Source: Enterococcus raffinosus (GTDB taxonomy: Bacteria > Bacillota > Bacilli > Lactobacillales > Enterococcaceae). From it: a stretch of 64,000 bases of DNA. This document shows positions 44,632 to 54,903 of the stretch, piece by piece (the first letter of the stretch is position 1; every line of letters starts with the position of its first letter). Below the pieces are notes generated by a model. It made no database searches. It saw nothing but the letters and a program-made list of their open reading frames with translations, and was not told the DNA's origin. The DNA lies in contig NZ_JAHLOS010000004.1 of the NCBI RefSeq assembly GCF_018917525.1, forward strand, positions 62,001-126,000. The letters run 5' to 3'. The position numbers and the translations under genes were made by a program.

Positions 44632-47211
44632 CTAATCTCTAAAGATGAATCGACGGAATCCATGATATTTTTTTTCAGCTTGAACTGGAGCGTTATCTGT
44701 AATCAAAAGGGCGATCATGACATAACCAATCCAACTATCACGGGAATAGAGTACATATTTAGGTAGCCATTCATTAGCATATTTATCTTTGTATTCCTTT
44801 AGCCCGCCAAAGGAATAAAAGCGGGAGCCGAAATTATAAACTAAATAGGCAATTCGTTCCTGGGTGAAGCTTTTGCGGGAGGTTCCAACATTTGCTAACG
44901 GTGCCATGCCTAGGTCGAAGTATTCAATGCCCATTTCATCTCGCATATATTGGAACAGGTTGATGAAAAGAAAGTCCATCGTACCGCTTGGTGCCTCTTC
45001 TGGACTGTGGCGCATCAAGTCGATCGTGCCGATGCTGTTGGTATAAGTAGGCATGAAATTTGCGAAAGCAACAATCTTTTCATCGCTATTTCTAATCACC
45101 GCGATTGGTGCCCGTTGCAAATAATCTTCTGAAAAGAAACCTAAAGAAAAGCCTTTTTCTTTGCGACCTCCCAACCATTCATCTGAGACAGTTTTCAAGG
45201 CATTGATTGTCTCAGTTGAGAAGGGCGGTTTAATAACATCAAATTGATAACCTTCCTTAAGAACTTTATTAAAACTAGAGCGCTGGCCTTTCATCTTCTT
45301 GCCGCTTAACGTAAAGTCTGGCAGGTGTACATGGGCCCTTTCACCGAATTTGATAAAATCATAGCCGAACTCGTGAAGAATCATGACCATCTCTTCACTA
45401 TTCTCATAAAAAACCGGTAAATAATTGTAGCGATCGACTTCATTAATCAATGCTTCTGTAGCAGCCTCGAAGTCACTTGCTTTTCCCGAAGGATCGCCCA
45501 TTACTAAAATTTTATTGTTGAAGGTCGACAATTGAAAGAATACTGTGTCTTCATCACCGTTGTTGTAGTAAAAGACCTTTTTATCCTTTAAAAAAACCAA
45601 TTGACTGTCAGGATTGCCGTCATAAGTCGATAAAATATGTTGAATACGAGATTCATCTAATTCTTCACCAATTTGAATGCGTTTATTTTTCAAAAAACGA
45701 ATCAATAAAAGGATAATGAAAGCAACTATCAAGATAGCAATAAAACCTACAAACCAAATTTGTTCGCTAGGAAACAAGAAAAACTCTGGCAAACGATGAC
45801 GATGATGGATGTTTGGGCTGTTATACACGCCGATAATGATGTACAAAATCGCTAAACTACCCATAATTATTCCGTCAATCGTTATCCATTCAGCAGAATA
45901 AACGAGCTGCTCTCTAAATAGTTCGTTTTTTGAAAAAATAACAAAAAGTAATAACAATGCTAGAAATATTCCTGTTGAAAAGCGAAATCCAGCTAGCAAG
46001 GAGTATAGAAAAGTTAAGGCCACAATAATAATTGTGGGTGTATAAGCTCTTTTCACTCGTGCAGAAGTTCCGCGACCTGAAACTATCAATAAGAAGCCTA
46101 ACAAAATTGCTGGAAAGACGACAATTACACGTGAGTGTATAGGATTCAGCCGTTGTAAGAAAGGCAGTCGGATAAATGCTTCGGGAATTGTTGCTGATAA
46201 AACCAGCATAATTCCTGTAAAATAAAGCAGAATAACCTCGAACTTGTGAGCCAACTCTTTTAATAGACTGACCGGAATTCCTTTATAGCGTGTATTAATC
46301 GTTGTACCGAGATTCTTAAAAAAGAAAATCAAGCCAATGGCAAAAGGAATCAAGTAATAAAAAAGTCGAAATAGTAAAAGCCACGCAACAACTGTTTCGC
46401 GGGGAGTTCCCAGCGCTGAAAGCCCGATAATCATCATCAAGTCAAAACTGCCGAGTTCTCCTGGTATCATCGAAGCAATCCCGATTACTGTCGCAGCAAT
46501 AAATAACGGAACAACATCGCGAATGTTCACATGAACACCCATCAATAAGCCAATTGAAATGAAACTGACTAACGTTCCTGTCCATTCGAGAAAGGAAGTT
46601 ACGATCAACTCCAAACGATGTGAACTTTTCAGATCGCCTAAATATTCCCCTTTCCCAAAAAGGCTTAAACAAAAAACAATTGGAAAATAAAGGCCACCAC
46701 CAATTAACCAAATCCAGTATTGGCGTAGATATTGATTATGGTCGTCGAACATGACTAAGAAAAAAGAAAGCAGCGCATAAATTGACAGTCCAGACATTGT
46801 AAAGACTAAAATTTTAGATAATGCTTGAATAACTTTTTTTCCAGATGTTTGTTTGCCATAAAATTCAGATCGTAATCCCGCGCTGACAACTCCGCCGAAA
46901 CCAGCAATGTTGTTCAAGGTATTGACCAGCCAGCTAGTTTCGAAAATATACAGTTTCTTTGGTTTTTGTTCCAAGATGTTATTTAAAGTGAAATCGTAGC
47001 CGATCATTGGAACCACAGAAATTAACCCGATTACCGCCATTAGCAATATGTTCCAGATGCTGATTTCACTGAAAATTGTTGAAAGCTGGTCAAAGGAAAT
47101 TGTTTTTGCAATATTTGATAATTCGAACAAGACAATGATAATAACTGAAATCAAAAAGATTGTTTTAAATTTACTTAAATGTGTTTTTACCCATCCGATA
47201 AGATTTTCCAT
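44632..47211 (-). CDS. mprF: Aminoacyl-phosphatidylglycerol synthase/flippase MprF
   Basis: The 859-aa membrane protein has an N-terminal flippase-type region with many membrane segments and a C-terminal GNAT-like DUF2156 synthase domain (FFQLSTFNNKILVMGDPSGK, MKGQRSSFNKVLKEGY, EAPSGTMDFLFINLFQYMR, EYFDLGMAPLANVG). It transfers amino acids from aminoacyl-tRNA to phosphatidylglycerol, lowering surface charge and protecting from cationic peptides. The ATG at 47211 has GAGGAG about 8 bases upstream. It follows the hydrolase gene by 4 bases, so the two form one operon. Confidence 0.95.
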   Translation of the reverse strand: MENLIGWVKTHLSKFKTIFLISVIIIVLFELSNIAKTISFDQLSTIFSEISIWNILLMAVIGLISVVPMIGYDFTLNNILEQKPKKLYIFETSWLVNTLNNIAGFGGVVSAGLRSEFYGKQTSGKKVIQALSKILVFTMSGLSIYALLSFFLVMFDDHNQYLRQYWIWLIGGGLYFPIVFCLSLFGKGEYLGDLKSSHRLELIVTSFLEWTGTLVSFISIGLLMGVHVNIRDVVPLFIAATVIGIASMIPGELGSFDLMMIIGLSALGTPRETVVAWLLLFRLFYYLIPFAIGLIFFFKNLGTTINTRYKGIPVSLLKELAHKFEVILLYFTGIMLVLSATIPEAFIRLPFLQRLNPIHSRVIVVFPAILLGFLLIVSGRGTSARVKRAYTPTIIIVALTFLYSLLAGFRFSTGIFLALLLLFVIFSKNELFREQLVYSAEWITIDGIIMGSLAILYIIIGVYNSPNIHHRHRLPEFFLFPSEQIWFVGFIAILIVAFIILLLIRFLKNKRIQIGEELDESRIQHILSTYDGNPDSQLVFLKDKKVFYYNNGDEDTVFFQLSTFNNKILVMGDPSGKASDFEAATEALINEVDRYNYLPVFYENSEEMVMILHEFGYDFIKFGERAHVHLPDFTLSGKKMKGQRSSFNKVLKEGYQFDVIKPPFSTETINALKTVSDEWLGGRKEKGFSLGFFSEDYLQRAPIAVIRNSDEKIVAFANFMPTYTNSIGTIDLMRHSPEEAPSGTMDFLFINLFQYMRDEMGIEYFDLGMAPLANVGTSRKSFTQERIAYLVYNFGSRFYSFGGLKEYKDKYANEWLPKYVLYSRDSWIGYVMIALLITDNAPVQAEKKYHGFRRFIFRD

Positions 47212-47215
47212 CGAA

Positions 47216-47938
47216 TCACTCCTCACCGATTAAAAATTGAAGGACTTCTTGATTGAAACGCTTGGGATTTCTACGCGCAAACATATGCCCTTGACCAGAA
47301 ACAATCGCAAAACTCGCGTTCGGTATTGAACGAGCGATGTACATTGAATGCTGTGTTTTAATCGAATCATGTTTTCCCACGATGACCAGAGTGGGGGCTT
47401 GTATTTGGTTTAAATCTTCAGTTGACAATCCGATATCACGGAAAAGCAGACGCAAAATAGGTAAAAAATTACGCATACCTGTATCAACAAATGCACCGAT
47501 CCAGACGATCGCGTATTGCACATAACTCAAGAGATGATAGAGCGTTCGTACACCGTTAGGAACTGTATTACCAGCATTCAAAACCAAGTGATCAACCTTG
47601 TCAGGGAAAAGTCGCGCAAAAACCATTGCTAAATTAGCACCATCACTGAAGCCCAAGAGATCAGCGTGATCAAGTCCTTCCTGCTCCATGATGGTGGCAA
47701 GATCTTCCGCCATTAAATGAAAACTTGTTTCTTTTTGCGTATTGGTCGAACGTCCATGTCCGCGGCTGTCGACAACGTAGACGTTAAAATGTTTGCTGAA
47801 ACTGTTTAATTGCTTTGAAAAGTAACTACCGCTTCCGCCGTTGCCGTGAAGCAGAAAGAGTGCTGGACCCTGTCCATATTTTTCGTAATAAATTTCTGAA
47901 CCATCGCTCATTTGAGCAATTTTTTTTTCATTTTTCAC
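47216..47938 (-). CDS. ahyD: Alpha/beta hydrolase, probable aminoacyl-PG hydrolase AhyD
   Basis: The product is an alpha/beta hydrolase: oxyanion region LFLLHGNGGSG, nucleophile elbow LGFSDGAN with the catalytic Ser, an acid in VIVGKHDSIK, and the catalytic His in SGQGHMFARR. In Enterococcus faecium AhyD, encoded next to the aminoacyl-PG synthase, hydrolyses aminoacyl-PG; the same adjacency is seen here. The start is taken as GTG 47938 (240 aa) with an AGGTG ribosome site; ATG 47986 would add 16 residues. Confidence 0.75.
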   Translation of the reverse strand: MKNEKKIAQMSDGSEIYYEKYGQGPALFLLHGNGGSGSYFSKQLNSFSKHFNVYVVDSRGHGRSTNTQKETSFHLMAEDLATIMEQEGLDHADLLGFSDGANLAMVFARLFPDKVDHLVLNAGNTVPNGVRTLYHLLSYVQYAIVWIGAFVDTGMRNFLPILRLLFRDIGLSTEDLNQIQAPTLVIVGKHDSIKTQHSMYIARSIPNASFAIVSGQGHMFARRNPKRFNQEVLQFLIGEE

Positions 47939-48121
47939 AACATCACCTACCAGTGTTAAGTATACCGATTTTTTTAAGTATTGCACATTAATTTAATTAT
48001 GGAACGAAATGAAAACTTTAGAATGATTAATTAAATATAAAGCTATCATATTTTGCTTTTAAAAGGTCAATTGACTCTTGTAGTATGGATAGAGAAAAAA
48101 GAAGACAGATGGGTAGATTTC

Positions 48122-48757
48122 ATGTTAAAGATAATTGGAAAACTTTTGAAAATAATTATTATAGTTGCAATTCTTACGGTCTTGGTGGTTGGTGGATTTT
48201 TTGCAATTCGAATATATAAAAATACAAATACAGTCAACGGCTATCGCAGCGATGTGCAAGTTTTAGCAGATCAAGCTGGAGTAGGAGATTATACGGACGT
48301 TATTTTAGGGATTATGTATACTGAGTCAAAGGGTCAAGGCACAGACCTGATGCAAAGCTCCGAAAGTGCCTATGGCAGTCGTGGAAAGATTATTAGTCAA
48401 CAGGAGAGCATTGAAAGTGGCGTCAAGCATTTTGCGGAAAGCTACAAGCAGGCGAAAGCTGCGGACTGTGATCTCAACACTGCAATTCAAGCATATAACT
48501 TCGGGACAAAATATATTCAGTATGTCCAAGAACACGGTGGTAAAAACAGTGTGGAGCTTGCTGAAAAGTACTCGCGAGATGTTTTATCACCAGGATATGG
48601 CAATGACCAACAACACACGTATCGGTATATGCAGCTTCAGTCTGTGTTATACAATGGGGGCTATTTGTATCAAAACGGTGGAAACATGTTTTATGCTGAA
48701 ATCGTGCAAATGAACAAGCGATTCCTCACGCTGTTCCGAAGCTTTCAAAATAGTTAA
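48122..48757 (+). CDS. Membrane-anchored lysozyme-like protein
   Basis: The product (211 aa from ATG 48122) has an N-terminal membrane anchor (KIIIIVAILTVLVVGGFFAI) and an extracellular lysozyme-like transglycosylase domain of the CwlT/pfam13702 type: VILGIMYTESKGQGTDLMQSS with the catalytic Glu, ISQQESIESGVKHF, and AIQAYNFG. It probably cleaves peptidoglycan. The ribosome site is weak and the frame is open to 48053, so the start is uncertain. It precedes the dnaG promoter. Confidence 0.85.
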   Translation: MLKIIGKLLKIIIIVAILTVLVVGGFFAIRIYKNTNTVNGYRSDVQVLADQAGVGDYTDVILGIMYTESKGQGTDLMQSSESAYGSRGKIISQQESIESGVKHFAESYKQAKAADCDLNTAIQAYNFGTKYIQYVQEHGGKNSVELAEKYSRDVLSPGYGNDQQHTYRYMQLQSVLYNGGYLYQNGGNMFYAEIVQMNKRFLTLFRSFQNS

Positions 48758-48774
48758 AATAATGAGCGGAAAGC

Positions 48775-48802
48775 TTGTAATAATAAAGAAATATGCTAAA
48801 AT
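48775..48802 (+). promoter_or_regulatory. Promoter of the dnaG-rpoD operon
   Basis: TTGTAA (48775-48780) and TAAAAT (48797-48802) are 16 bases apart, with TGC before the -10. Confidence 0.7.
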
Positions 48803-48903
48803 GATAGACGTATAAGTTTGTCTAAAAAAATCGCGCTGATCGAGAGATGAATTAGGGCGATTTTTACGGCTGTTATCATATTTTTGGGAATTGGGGTGAG
48901 GTT

Positions 48904-50724
48904 TTGGCGCAAAGAATTCCCCAACAGGTGATTGATGAAGTTCGTGAGAAAACAAATATTGTTGAGGTCATTGGTCAATATGTCCAATTGAAGAAATCCG
49001 GCAAAAATTATTTGGGACTTTGTCCATTTCACGAAGAGAAGACTCCATCTTTTTCGGTTGCTGAAGACAAGCAGATTTTTCATTGTTTTGGTTGCGGTAA
49101 GGGCGGCAATGTTTACACTTTTTTACAAGAGCTAGAAGGAATCAGTTTTCCAGAAGCAGTAAAAAAAGTTGCCGATATGGAACAAATTCCTCTAGGTATC
49201 GAGATTTCTAGTGAGCCTGTGAACCAAACGTCAACAGGGCAACAACAATTAATTGCGTTGCATGAACGAACGCGAGACTTGTATCATCATTTGCTGATGA
49301 ATACGAAGGTTGGTGAAGAAGCGTTAGAGTATCTTCACGAACGTGGTTTGAGCGATGATTTGATTAATGAGTTCAAGATCGGTTTTGCACCTAGTCAACG
49401 GGATTTCTTAGTTCAAGTGACACAGCAAGACAAGGTAAGCGCTGATTTGATGGAACGTAGCGGGTTATTTATTCGCCGAGATGACGGTAGTTTTAGCGAT
49501 CGTTTTTATCAGCGAGTGATGTTTCCACTAAATGATTTTCGTGGGAAACCAATCGGATTTTCTGGACGTTTGTTGAAAACAAAGGAATTTCCTGGAGAAG
49601 ATCAGCCGAAGTATCTGAATTCTCCTGAGACGGAACTTTTCAATAAACGGCAGGTATTGTTCAATTTTGACAAAGCCCGAAACGAAATTCGTAAACAGGG
49701 CGAAGCGATACTATTTGAAGGGTTCATGGACGTATTAGCTGCTTGGCAGGCCGATATCAAAATTGGATTAGCTTCCATGGGAACTAGTTTGACGGAACAA
49801 CAAATTGCGGCAATTGAGCGTGTGACAGGTCAAGTGGTTATCGCCTATGATGGTGATGATGCAGGGCAAGCAGCGACAGATCGCGCTTTATCGATTTTAG
49901 ATACACATAGTCGATTGAATCTGGCAACTGTAACTGTACCGGAAAAGCTCGATCCAGATGAATACTTGCGAAAATACGGTGTTACAGAGCTGCAGAATTT
50001 ATTGCAGCATGGTCGTCAAACTCCTTTTGCATTTAAGATGCATTATCGAAAAAAAGGGTTGAATCTGGATAATGAGTCGGATCGACTAAATTATTTGGAG
50101 GTCTTAATGCAGGATTTGGCAAAAGTACAGTCTCCTGTGGAACAAGATTTGTATTTAGGTCAATTAGCCAATGAATTTCATTTGACGCGTGAAAGCTTGA
50201 AGCAGCAGTTGCAAATGGTTCGACAGACAATTAGGACAGAGCGTCGACAACAACAAGCTCCGGTTTCTCCGGCACCGACCCAAACGGTCAGAAAAGTATT
50301 GACCAAAGAAGAAAAAGCCGAACGAATGTTACTGTATCGCAGTATGAATGAAAGTTCGATCCGTGAACAATTAGTCCAGACGGAGTTTCAATTTATTCAC
50401 GATCAGTATCAAGAATTGCTTCTTTACTTAGATAGTTATATGATGGTTCATGGAAATTTCATTTTAGCGGACTTCCTGAACTATTTAAAAGAGGACGAGA
50501 TGAAGCAGTTGGTCATCGACATCTCTATGATATCCATGTCAGAAGATAGTAATGAACGCGAAATCTATGATCTGATGCGGGTAATTTCCCAATCTGGCAT
50601 TGCTGAGGAAATCAAACAACGACAAAAAGAGCAGCTTGAGGCCAGAAAAAGCGGGAACCAGCAACGGGAATTAGAATTGACCGTGCAAATTATCGAATTG
50701 ACGAAACGCTTGAAACAAGCCTAG
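48904..50724 (+). CDS. dnaG: DNA primase DnaG
   Basis: The 606-aa primase has the N-terminal CHC2 zinc-binding domain ([23 protein letters not shown]), the TOPRIM core ([28 protein letters not shown]) and a C-terminal helicase-binding domain. It makes RNA primers at the replication fork. The start codon is TTG, with GGGGTGAGG directly upstream. It precedes rpoD by 22 bases in the classic macromolecular synthesis arrangement. Confidence 0.97.
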   Translation: MAQRIPQQVIDEVREKTNIVEVIGQYVQLKKSGKNYLGLCPFHEEKTPSFSVAEDKQIFHCFGCGKGGNVYTFLQELEGISFPEAVKKVADMEQIPLGIEISSEPVNQTSTGQQQLIALHERTRDLYHHLLMNTKVGEEALEYLHERGLSDDLINEFKIGFAPSQRDFLVQVTQQDKVSADLMERSGLFIRRDDGSFSDRFYQRVMFPLNDFRGKPIGFSGRLLKTKEFPGEDQPKYLNSPETELFNKRQVLFNFDKARNEIRKQGEAILFEGFMDVLAAWQADIKIGLASMGTSLTEQQIAAIERVTGQVVIAYDGDDAGQAATDRALSILDTHSRLNLATVTVPEKLDPDEYLRKYGVTELQNLLQHGRQTPFAFKMHYRKKGLNLDNESDRLNYLEVLMQDLAKVQSPVEQDLYLGQLANEFHLTRESLKQQLQMVRQTIRTERRQQQAPVSPAPTQTVRKVLTKEEKAERMLLYRSMNESSIREQLVQTEFQFIHDQYQELLLYLDSYMMVHGNFILADFLNYLKEDEMKQLVIDISMISMSEDSNEREIYDLMRVISQSGIAEEIKQRQKEQLEARKSGNQQRELELTVQIIELTKRLKQA

Positions 50725-50746
50725 AAGTGAAAGGGGCATTTATTTT

Positions 50747-51856
50747 ATGGCAGATGTAAAAAACAAAAAAGAGTACGAAAAAGCTTTAGCAGCCTTCATT
50801 AAGGAGAAAAAACCTTTAGGACAGGTGGTCTACGACGAGTTAACGAATCGTTTGGCGACACCTTATGAATTAGGCGCGGAAGCAATGGATCAATTGATCC
50901 AAAAAATCGAAGACGCTGGTGTCAGTGTTGTCGATGAAAATGGTGAACCTTCTAAGGCTAGCTTGAAACAAAATGAGAAAACAGCGAAGGAAGCTCAAAA
51001 AGAAGATTTATCGGCCCCAACTGGTGTCAAGATCAATGACCCAGTTCGTATGTATTTAAAAGAAATCGGACGCGTTTCATTATTGACTGCCGAAGAAGAG
51101 GTTGAACTTGCTTTATTGATCGAACAAGGAGATCAAGAAGCGAAGCAACGTCTAGCTGAAGCAAACTTACGTTTAGTTGTAAGTATCGCTAAACGTTATG
51201 TTGGACGTGGCATGCAATTCTTAGATTTGATCCAAGAAGGAAACATGGGCTTGATGAAGGCCGTTGAAAAATTTGATTATCGTAAAGGATTTAAGTTCTC
51301 GACTTATGCCACATGGTGGATTCGTCAGGCGATTACTCGTGCGATTGCTGACCAAGCGCGGACGATTCGTATTCCAGTTCATATGGTCGAAACTATCAAT
51401 AAATTGATTCGGGTGCAACGTCAATTACTGCAAGATTTAGGCCGGGAACCAACACCAGAAGAAATTGGTGCTGAAATGGATCTGCCGACTGAAAAAGTTC
51501 GTGAAATCTTGAAGATTGCTCAGGAGCCTGTTTCTTTGGAAACACCGATTGGTGAAGAAGACGATTCTCATTTAGGCGATTTCATTGAAGATCAGGAAGC
51601 GACTAGTCCAGCTGAACACGCTGCTTCTGAGATGTTGAAAGAACAATTGGAAGATGTTCTTGATACCCTAACTGACCGTGAAGAAAATGTTCTACGTCTA
51701 CGTTTTGGCCTAGACGATGGCAGAACACGGACATTAGAAGAGGTTGGTCGTGTATTTGGAGTTACTCGTGAACGGATTCGTCAGATCGAAGCGAAGGCTT
51801 TGCGTAAGTTACGCCATCCATCACGCTCTAAACAATTGAAAGACTTTTTGGAATAA
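50747..51856 (+). CDS. rpoD: Primary sigma factor RpoD (SigA)
   Basis: The 369-aa sigma-70 factor has region 1.2 ([16 protein letters not shown]), region 2 ([30 protein letters not shown]), region 3 and region 4 ([20 protein letters not shown]). The short N-terminus matches Firmicute SigA rather than E. coli sigma-70. It directs housekeeping transcription. Confidence 0.98.
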   Translation: MADVKNKKEYEKALAAFIKEKKPLGQVVYDELTNRLATPYELGAEAMDQLIQKIEDAGVSVVDENGEPSKASLKQNEKTAKEAQKEDLSAPTGVKINDPVRMYLKEIGRVSLLTAEEEVELALLIEQGDQEAKQRLAEANLRLVVSIAKRYVGRGMQFLDLIQEGNMGLMKAVEKFDYRKGFKFSTYATWWIRQAITRAIADQARTIRIPVHMVETINKLIRVQRQLLQDLGREPTPEEIGAEMDLPTEKVREILKIAQEPVSLETPIGEEDDSHLGDFIEDQEATSPAEHAASEMLKEQLEDVLDTLTDREENVLRLRFGLDDGRTRTLEEVGRVFGVTRERIRQIEAKALRKLRHPSRSKQLKDFLE

Positions 51857-51867
51857 AAGACATTTAT

Positions 51868-51898
51868 GCTCCTCGGGGAATTCCTCGAGGAGCTTTTT
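51868..51898 (+). terminator. rpoD terminator
   Basis: GCTCCTCG (51868-51875) pairs with CGAGGAGC (51886-51893), followed by five T. Confidence 0.88.
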
Positions 51899-52053
51899 AT
51901 ATGGAGAAACAGCGACCAAAATGCATCGATTCGCCATTCTCAAAAAGCATATGAAATTTATTATTTTTGATTAATTCGTTCGAAAATTGCTTGGAACATC
52001 CCTAAACATATGATAGATTAAAGCATATGATTGAAAAAAAGGAGCCGATTTCA

Positions 52054-53793
52054 TTGCAAAAATGCCCTAACTGTGGTTATGAACCAGTCGATGGATGCAC
52101 AACTTGTCCGAAGTGTGGCTTTTCACTACAGTTAAATGATCAAGAAGATACCAAAGAAATCACTGATAAAAATGATACAATCGAATGGTCTGATCTAGCA
52201 GATATGCCAATTGAATCTGTGCAAAAAATGTTTAAGGATAATGAGGATAAAATGAAAGAAGAAAATTCTAAAGAATTGAATAATGAAGAAACTCCTGAAA
52301 TGAATCCGATATTAGCCCAATATATTCGTGAACATAAAGAAGACCAAGAAAAATCCGAAAATAGTGAAACTGAAAATAAATCTGAGGCTGCCTCTGAAGC
52401 GGACGCGGACTCAGTTAATGAAGTCGAAAATTCAGAGACGAATAAGCAGATTACTGCAAAAACGCAAGAGCCTGTTTCTGATGAAATGATTGATGACAGA
52501 GAGCCCGAATCTGAGGAACCGGTTGAAAATGATGAAGTCATAGAAGATGCTAGTACTTCACCTGCTCAAACGGAGGCCTCTCTGAAGGAAGAAGTTTCGC
52601 TTGATCCAGCTACTCCTTATGAAGAAGAAATCCCAGTTTCTGACTCTGAAGAAATAGCAGAAGGCTCAGTTGATTCAGTAGTAACTGGCGAATCTGACGG
52701 TGGCGATCTTCCGCCAGAAAATCAGCAGCCTGAAGAAAAACCAAAGAAAAGTCGTAAAAAAATGTATATCACACTCGCAGCAATCGCTGTTTTGGGTGTC
52801 GGCGGTGCTTATTACTATCAACATGAGAAGGAAGTCGAAGCGCAGCGCGTTGCGACTGTTAAAAAAGAAAATAAAGCCCTTGATTCGATCGAGGAAAGTA
52901 TTGATAGTTATTACACGGATGATCAACATACATTCCTTGTTGCAGATAAAGTGAATCTTAACACGGGTAAAATCGATGAAGAATTATCCAAGTATAAAGA
53001 TCATAAGCGTTACGACGAGTTGAAAAAAAACTATGATGAATTAACGAATAAACAAAAGGCCGAGCAATCTGTTAATCAGTTATTTACTAGCGCTGCGATC
53101 AATGGAAACAAGATTGCGGATAAACCATTATTGAAAACGGCTGAACCTGTGAATCTGACTGTTAATACAGGAGATAAAGAGTTTGATACTTTGATGAGTC
53201 AGGCCATCACCAATGCGAAAGATCAATATTCCAAGATTGAGGCGGCAAAAAAAGCGGCCGACGGCTTACTGAAGGATGGCAACGTGGTTGATTCTGTCAA
53301 TCGTGATCAATACAATCAGGCGAATAACGCTGTCAAAGCAGTGGCTAATCAGGAGTTAGTGAAAACTCAAAAAGATGAATTGGCGAAAGTCGATCAAACT
53401 TTGAAGGATAAAGAGAAAAAGGCTGCTGAAGAGAAGGCGGCAGCAGAAAAAGCTGCTCAGGAAAAAGCCGAGCAAGAAAAAGCGGCTCAAGAAGCTCAGA
53501 ATAAAACTTCTTCTGACACTAGTCAGGCTGGAGATACAAGCAGTGATGCCTACGCATGGGCACCTGGAGTTAAGGAAAAGGTTATTCAAACCTGTATTTC
53601 GCGAGGCTACATCGTGGAAGGCGGATATAGCTTAGAGCCTGTGAAAGTTGAGAATGGCGAAGGATATTACAATTTGTACGCTACGTCCAATCGTGCTTCC
53701 TTAACAAAAGGTTACACAGACAGTGACCTACCAATGTATTTAGTAACAATTAACTGTAAAACAGGTTGGTTTAAAGGTAATGGTCCAAATTAA
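52054..53793 (+). CDS. mapZ: MapZ-family mid-cell protein with N-terminal zinc ribbon
   Basis: The product has an N-terminal zinc ribbon (KCPNCGYEP, then CPKCGF), a long acidic low-complexity cytoplasmic part (to about residue 235), one membrane segment (MYITLAAIAVLGVGGAYYY), an extracellular helical domain, an Ala/Glu/Lys coiled linker and a C-terminal globular domain (YAWAPGVKEKVIQTC to the end). This layout, and the position after rpoD, fit MapZ/LocZ proteins that mark the division site. TTG 52054 is chosen (579 aa) because AAAGGAG lies 9 bases upstream; ATG 52027 has no ribosome site. The family call rests on layout and synteny. Confidence 0.65.
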   Translation: MQKCPNCGYEPVDGCTTCPKCGFSLQLNDQEDTKEITDKNDTIEWSDLADMPIESVQKMFKDNEDKMKEENSKELNNEETPEMNPILAQYIREHKEDQEKSENSETENKSEAASEADADSVNEVENSETNKQITAKTQEPVSDEMIDDREPESEEPVENDEVIEDASTSPAQTEASLKEEVSLDPATPYEEEIPVSDSEEIAEGSVDSVVTGESDGGDLPPENQQPEEKPKKSRKKMYITLAAIAVLGVGGAYYYQHEKEVEAQRVATVKKENKALDSIEESIDSYYTDDQHTFLVADKVNLNTGKIDEELSKYKDHKRYDELKKNYDELTNKQKAEQSVNQLFTSAAINGNKIADKPLLKTAEPVNLTVNTGDKEFDTLMSQAITNAKDQYSKIEAAKKAADGLLKDGNVVDSVNRDQYNQANNAVKAVANQELVKTQKDELAKVDQTLKDKEKKAAEEKAAAEKAAQEKAEQEKAAQEAQNKTSSDTSQAGDTSSDAYAWAPGVKEKVIQTCISRGYIVEGGYSLEPVKVENGEGYYNLYATSNRASLTKGYTDSDLPMYLVTINCKTGWFKGNGPN

Positions 53794-53800
53794 AAGAAAA

Positions 53801-53836
53801 TAAAGGCTGGAAAGAAAGTTTTCTTTCCAGCCTTTA
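53801..53836 (+). terminator. Perfect 17-bp hairpin after mapZ
   Basis: Arms 53801-53817 and 53820-53836 are fully complementary with a two-base gap. The right arm is T-rich, but no T run follows. Termination is likely but not certain. Confidence 0.7.
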
Positions 53837-53932
53837 TCATGAGCTGTGGTAAAATGTCAGAGATAGCCATAAAGCTTTTCAATAGCATGAGTGAAAAAAA
53901 TAGACATTGTGAAATTAAAAGGAGCAACAATT

Positions 53933-54790
53933 ATGAATGAATTATTAGGTCAAGTTTTTACAGGATTGATCATTGATGAAAACGATACGATGTATTTAGT
54001 GCAAAAAAATGGCGTGACTTTTCATCTGTTAAAAGATGAAGCGGAAGTGCACAAAATCGGTGAGTCAGTTGAAGGTTTTGGGTATGTGAATCAAAAGAAA
54101 GAGGCTATTTTTACTACAGCGATCCCTCAGGTCCGAATCGGACATTATGCTTTCGGAGAAGTGACGGATGTTCGTAGAGACTTAGGGGTTTTTGTGAACA
54201 TCGGTTTACCAGACAAAGACATGGTGGTTTCTCTAGATGAAATGCCCAGTATGAAGGAATTATGGCCTAAAAAGGGCGACCGCCTGATGATCAGTATGCA
54301 TGTCGATGAAAAAGATCGGATGTGGGGTGTTTTGGCTGACGAGGCGATTTTCCACTCGTTAAGTCGCGCTGGCAATGCAGACATGCAGAATGAAAACAAA
54401 AAGGGCACAATCTATCGTTTGAAGGTTGCTGGATCATATTTAATTACGGAAGATTTTTATATCGGCTTTATCCACCCTTCTGAACGCTATCAAGAACCAC
54501 GTTTAGGCGAAGTTGTTGAAGCTCGTGTCATTGGCGCACGTCCAGACGGGGTGTTGAATATGTCCTTAAAACCACGCAGTTATGAAATGATCAACGATGA
54601 TGCGGCAATGATTTTAACGTTGTTACAAAGAAATTCTGAACATTCTTTGCCTTATTGGGATAAATCGGCGCCCGAAGAGATCAAAGAAGCTTTTGGGATC
54701 AGTAAAGGTCAATTTAAACGGGCAATTGGTCACTTGCTAAAAGAGAAATTGATTGAACAAAGTGAAGGTCAAATCCGATTAAAAAGCTAA
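53933..54790 (+). CDS. cvfB: S1-domain RNA-binding protein, CvfB family
   Basis: The 285-aa product has tandem S1-like beta-barrels (FGEVTDVRRDLGVFVNIGLP, VEARVIGARPDGVLNMSLKP) and a C-terminal winged-helix segment (ISKGQFKRAIGHLLKEKLIE), as in CvfB/YitL. CvfB affects virulence gene expression in Staphylococcus aureus. ATG 53933 has AAAAGGAG upstream and is preferred to the ATG at 53891. Confidence 0.85.
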   Translation: MNELLGQVFTGLIIDENDTMYLVQKNGVTFHLLKDEAEVHKIGESVEGFGYVNQKKEAIFTTAIPQVRIGHYAFGEVTDVRRDLGVFVNIGLPDKDMVVSLDEMPSMKELWPKKGDRLMISMHVDEKDRMWGVLADEAIFHSLSRAGNADMQNENKKGTIYRLKVAGSYLITEDFYIGFIHPSERYQEPRLGEVVEARVIGARPDGVLNMSLKPRSYEMINDDAAMILTLLQRNSEHSLPYWDKSAPEEIKEAFGISKGQFKRAIGHLLKEKLIEQSEGQIRLKS

Positions 54791-54802
54791 TTGAGAATGT
54801 CC

Positions 54803-54831
54803 TTGCATAAATATAGGTGATAAACTATAAT
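54803..54831 (+). promoter_or_regulatory. Promoter of the fur gene
   Basis: TTGCAT (54803-54808) and a consensus TATAAT (54826-54831) are separated by 17 bases. Confidence 0.75.
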
Positions 54832-54882
54832 AATTCTAAGAAAAGCAGCAGTTGTACAGCTAGTTGTTTAGAATTATTCTAA
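54825..54882 (+). promoter_or_regulatory. Two Fur/PerR-type boxes in the fur promoter region
   Basis: A perfect 7-1-7 repeat (TTAGAAT, T, ATTCTAA) lies at 54868-54882. A second, imperfect one (CTATAAT, A, ATTCTAA) lies at 54825-54839 and overlaps the -10 box. Both resemble the PerR/Fur box TTATAAT-N-ATTATAA. Confidence 0.6.
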
Positions 54883-54903
54883 ATTAGATGAAGGAGGGTT
54901 CTC

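Noticed and set aside
53801-53836. Long perfect inverted repeat as an insertion-sequence end.
   Set aside because: The spacing is two bases and it lies directly after a gene, as a terminator hairpin would.
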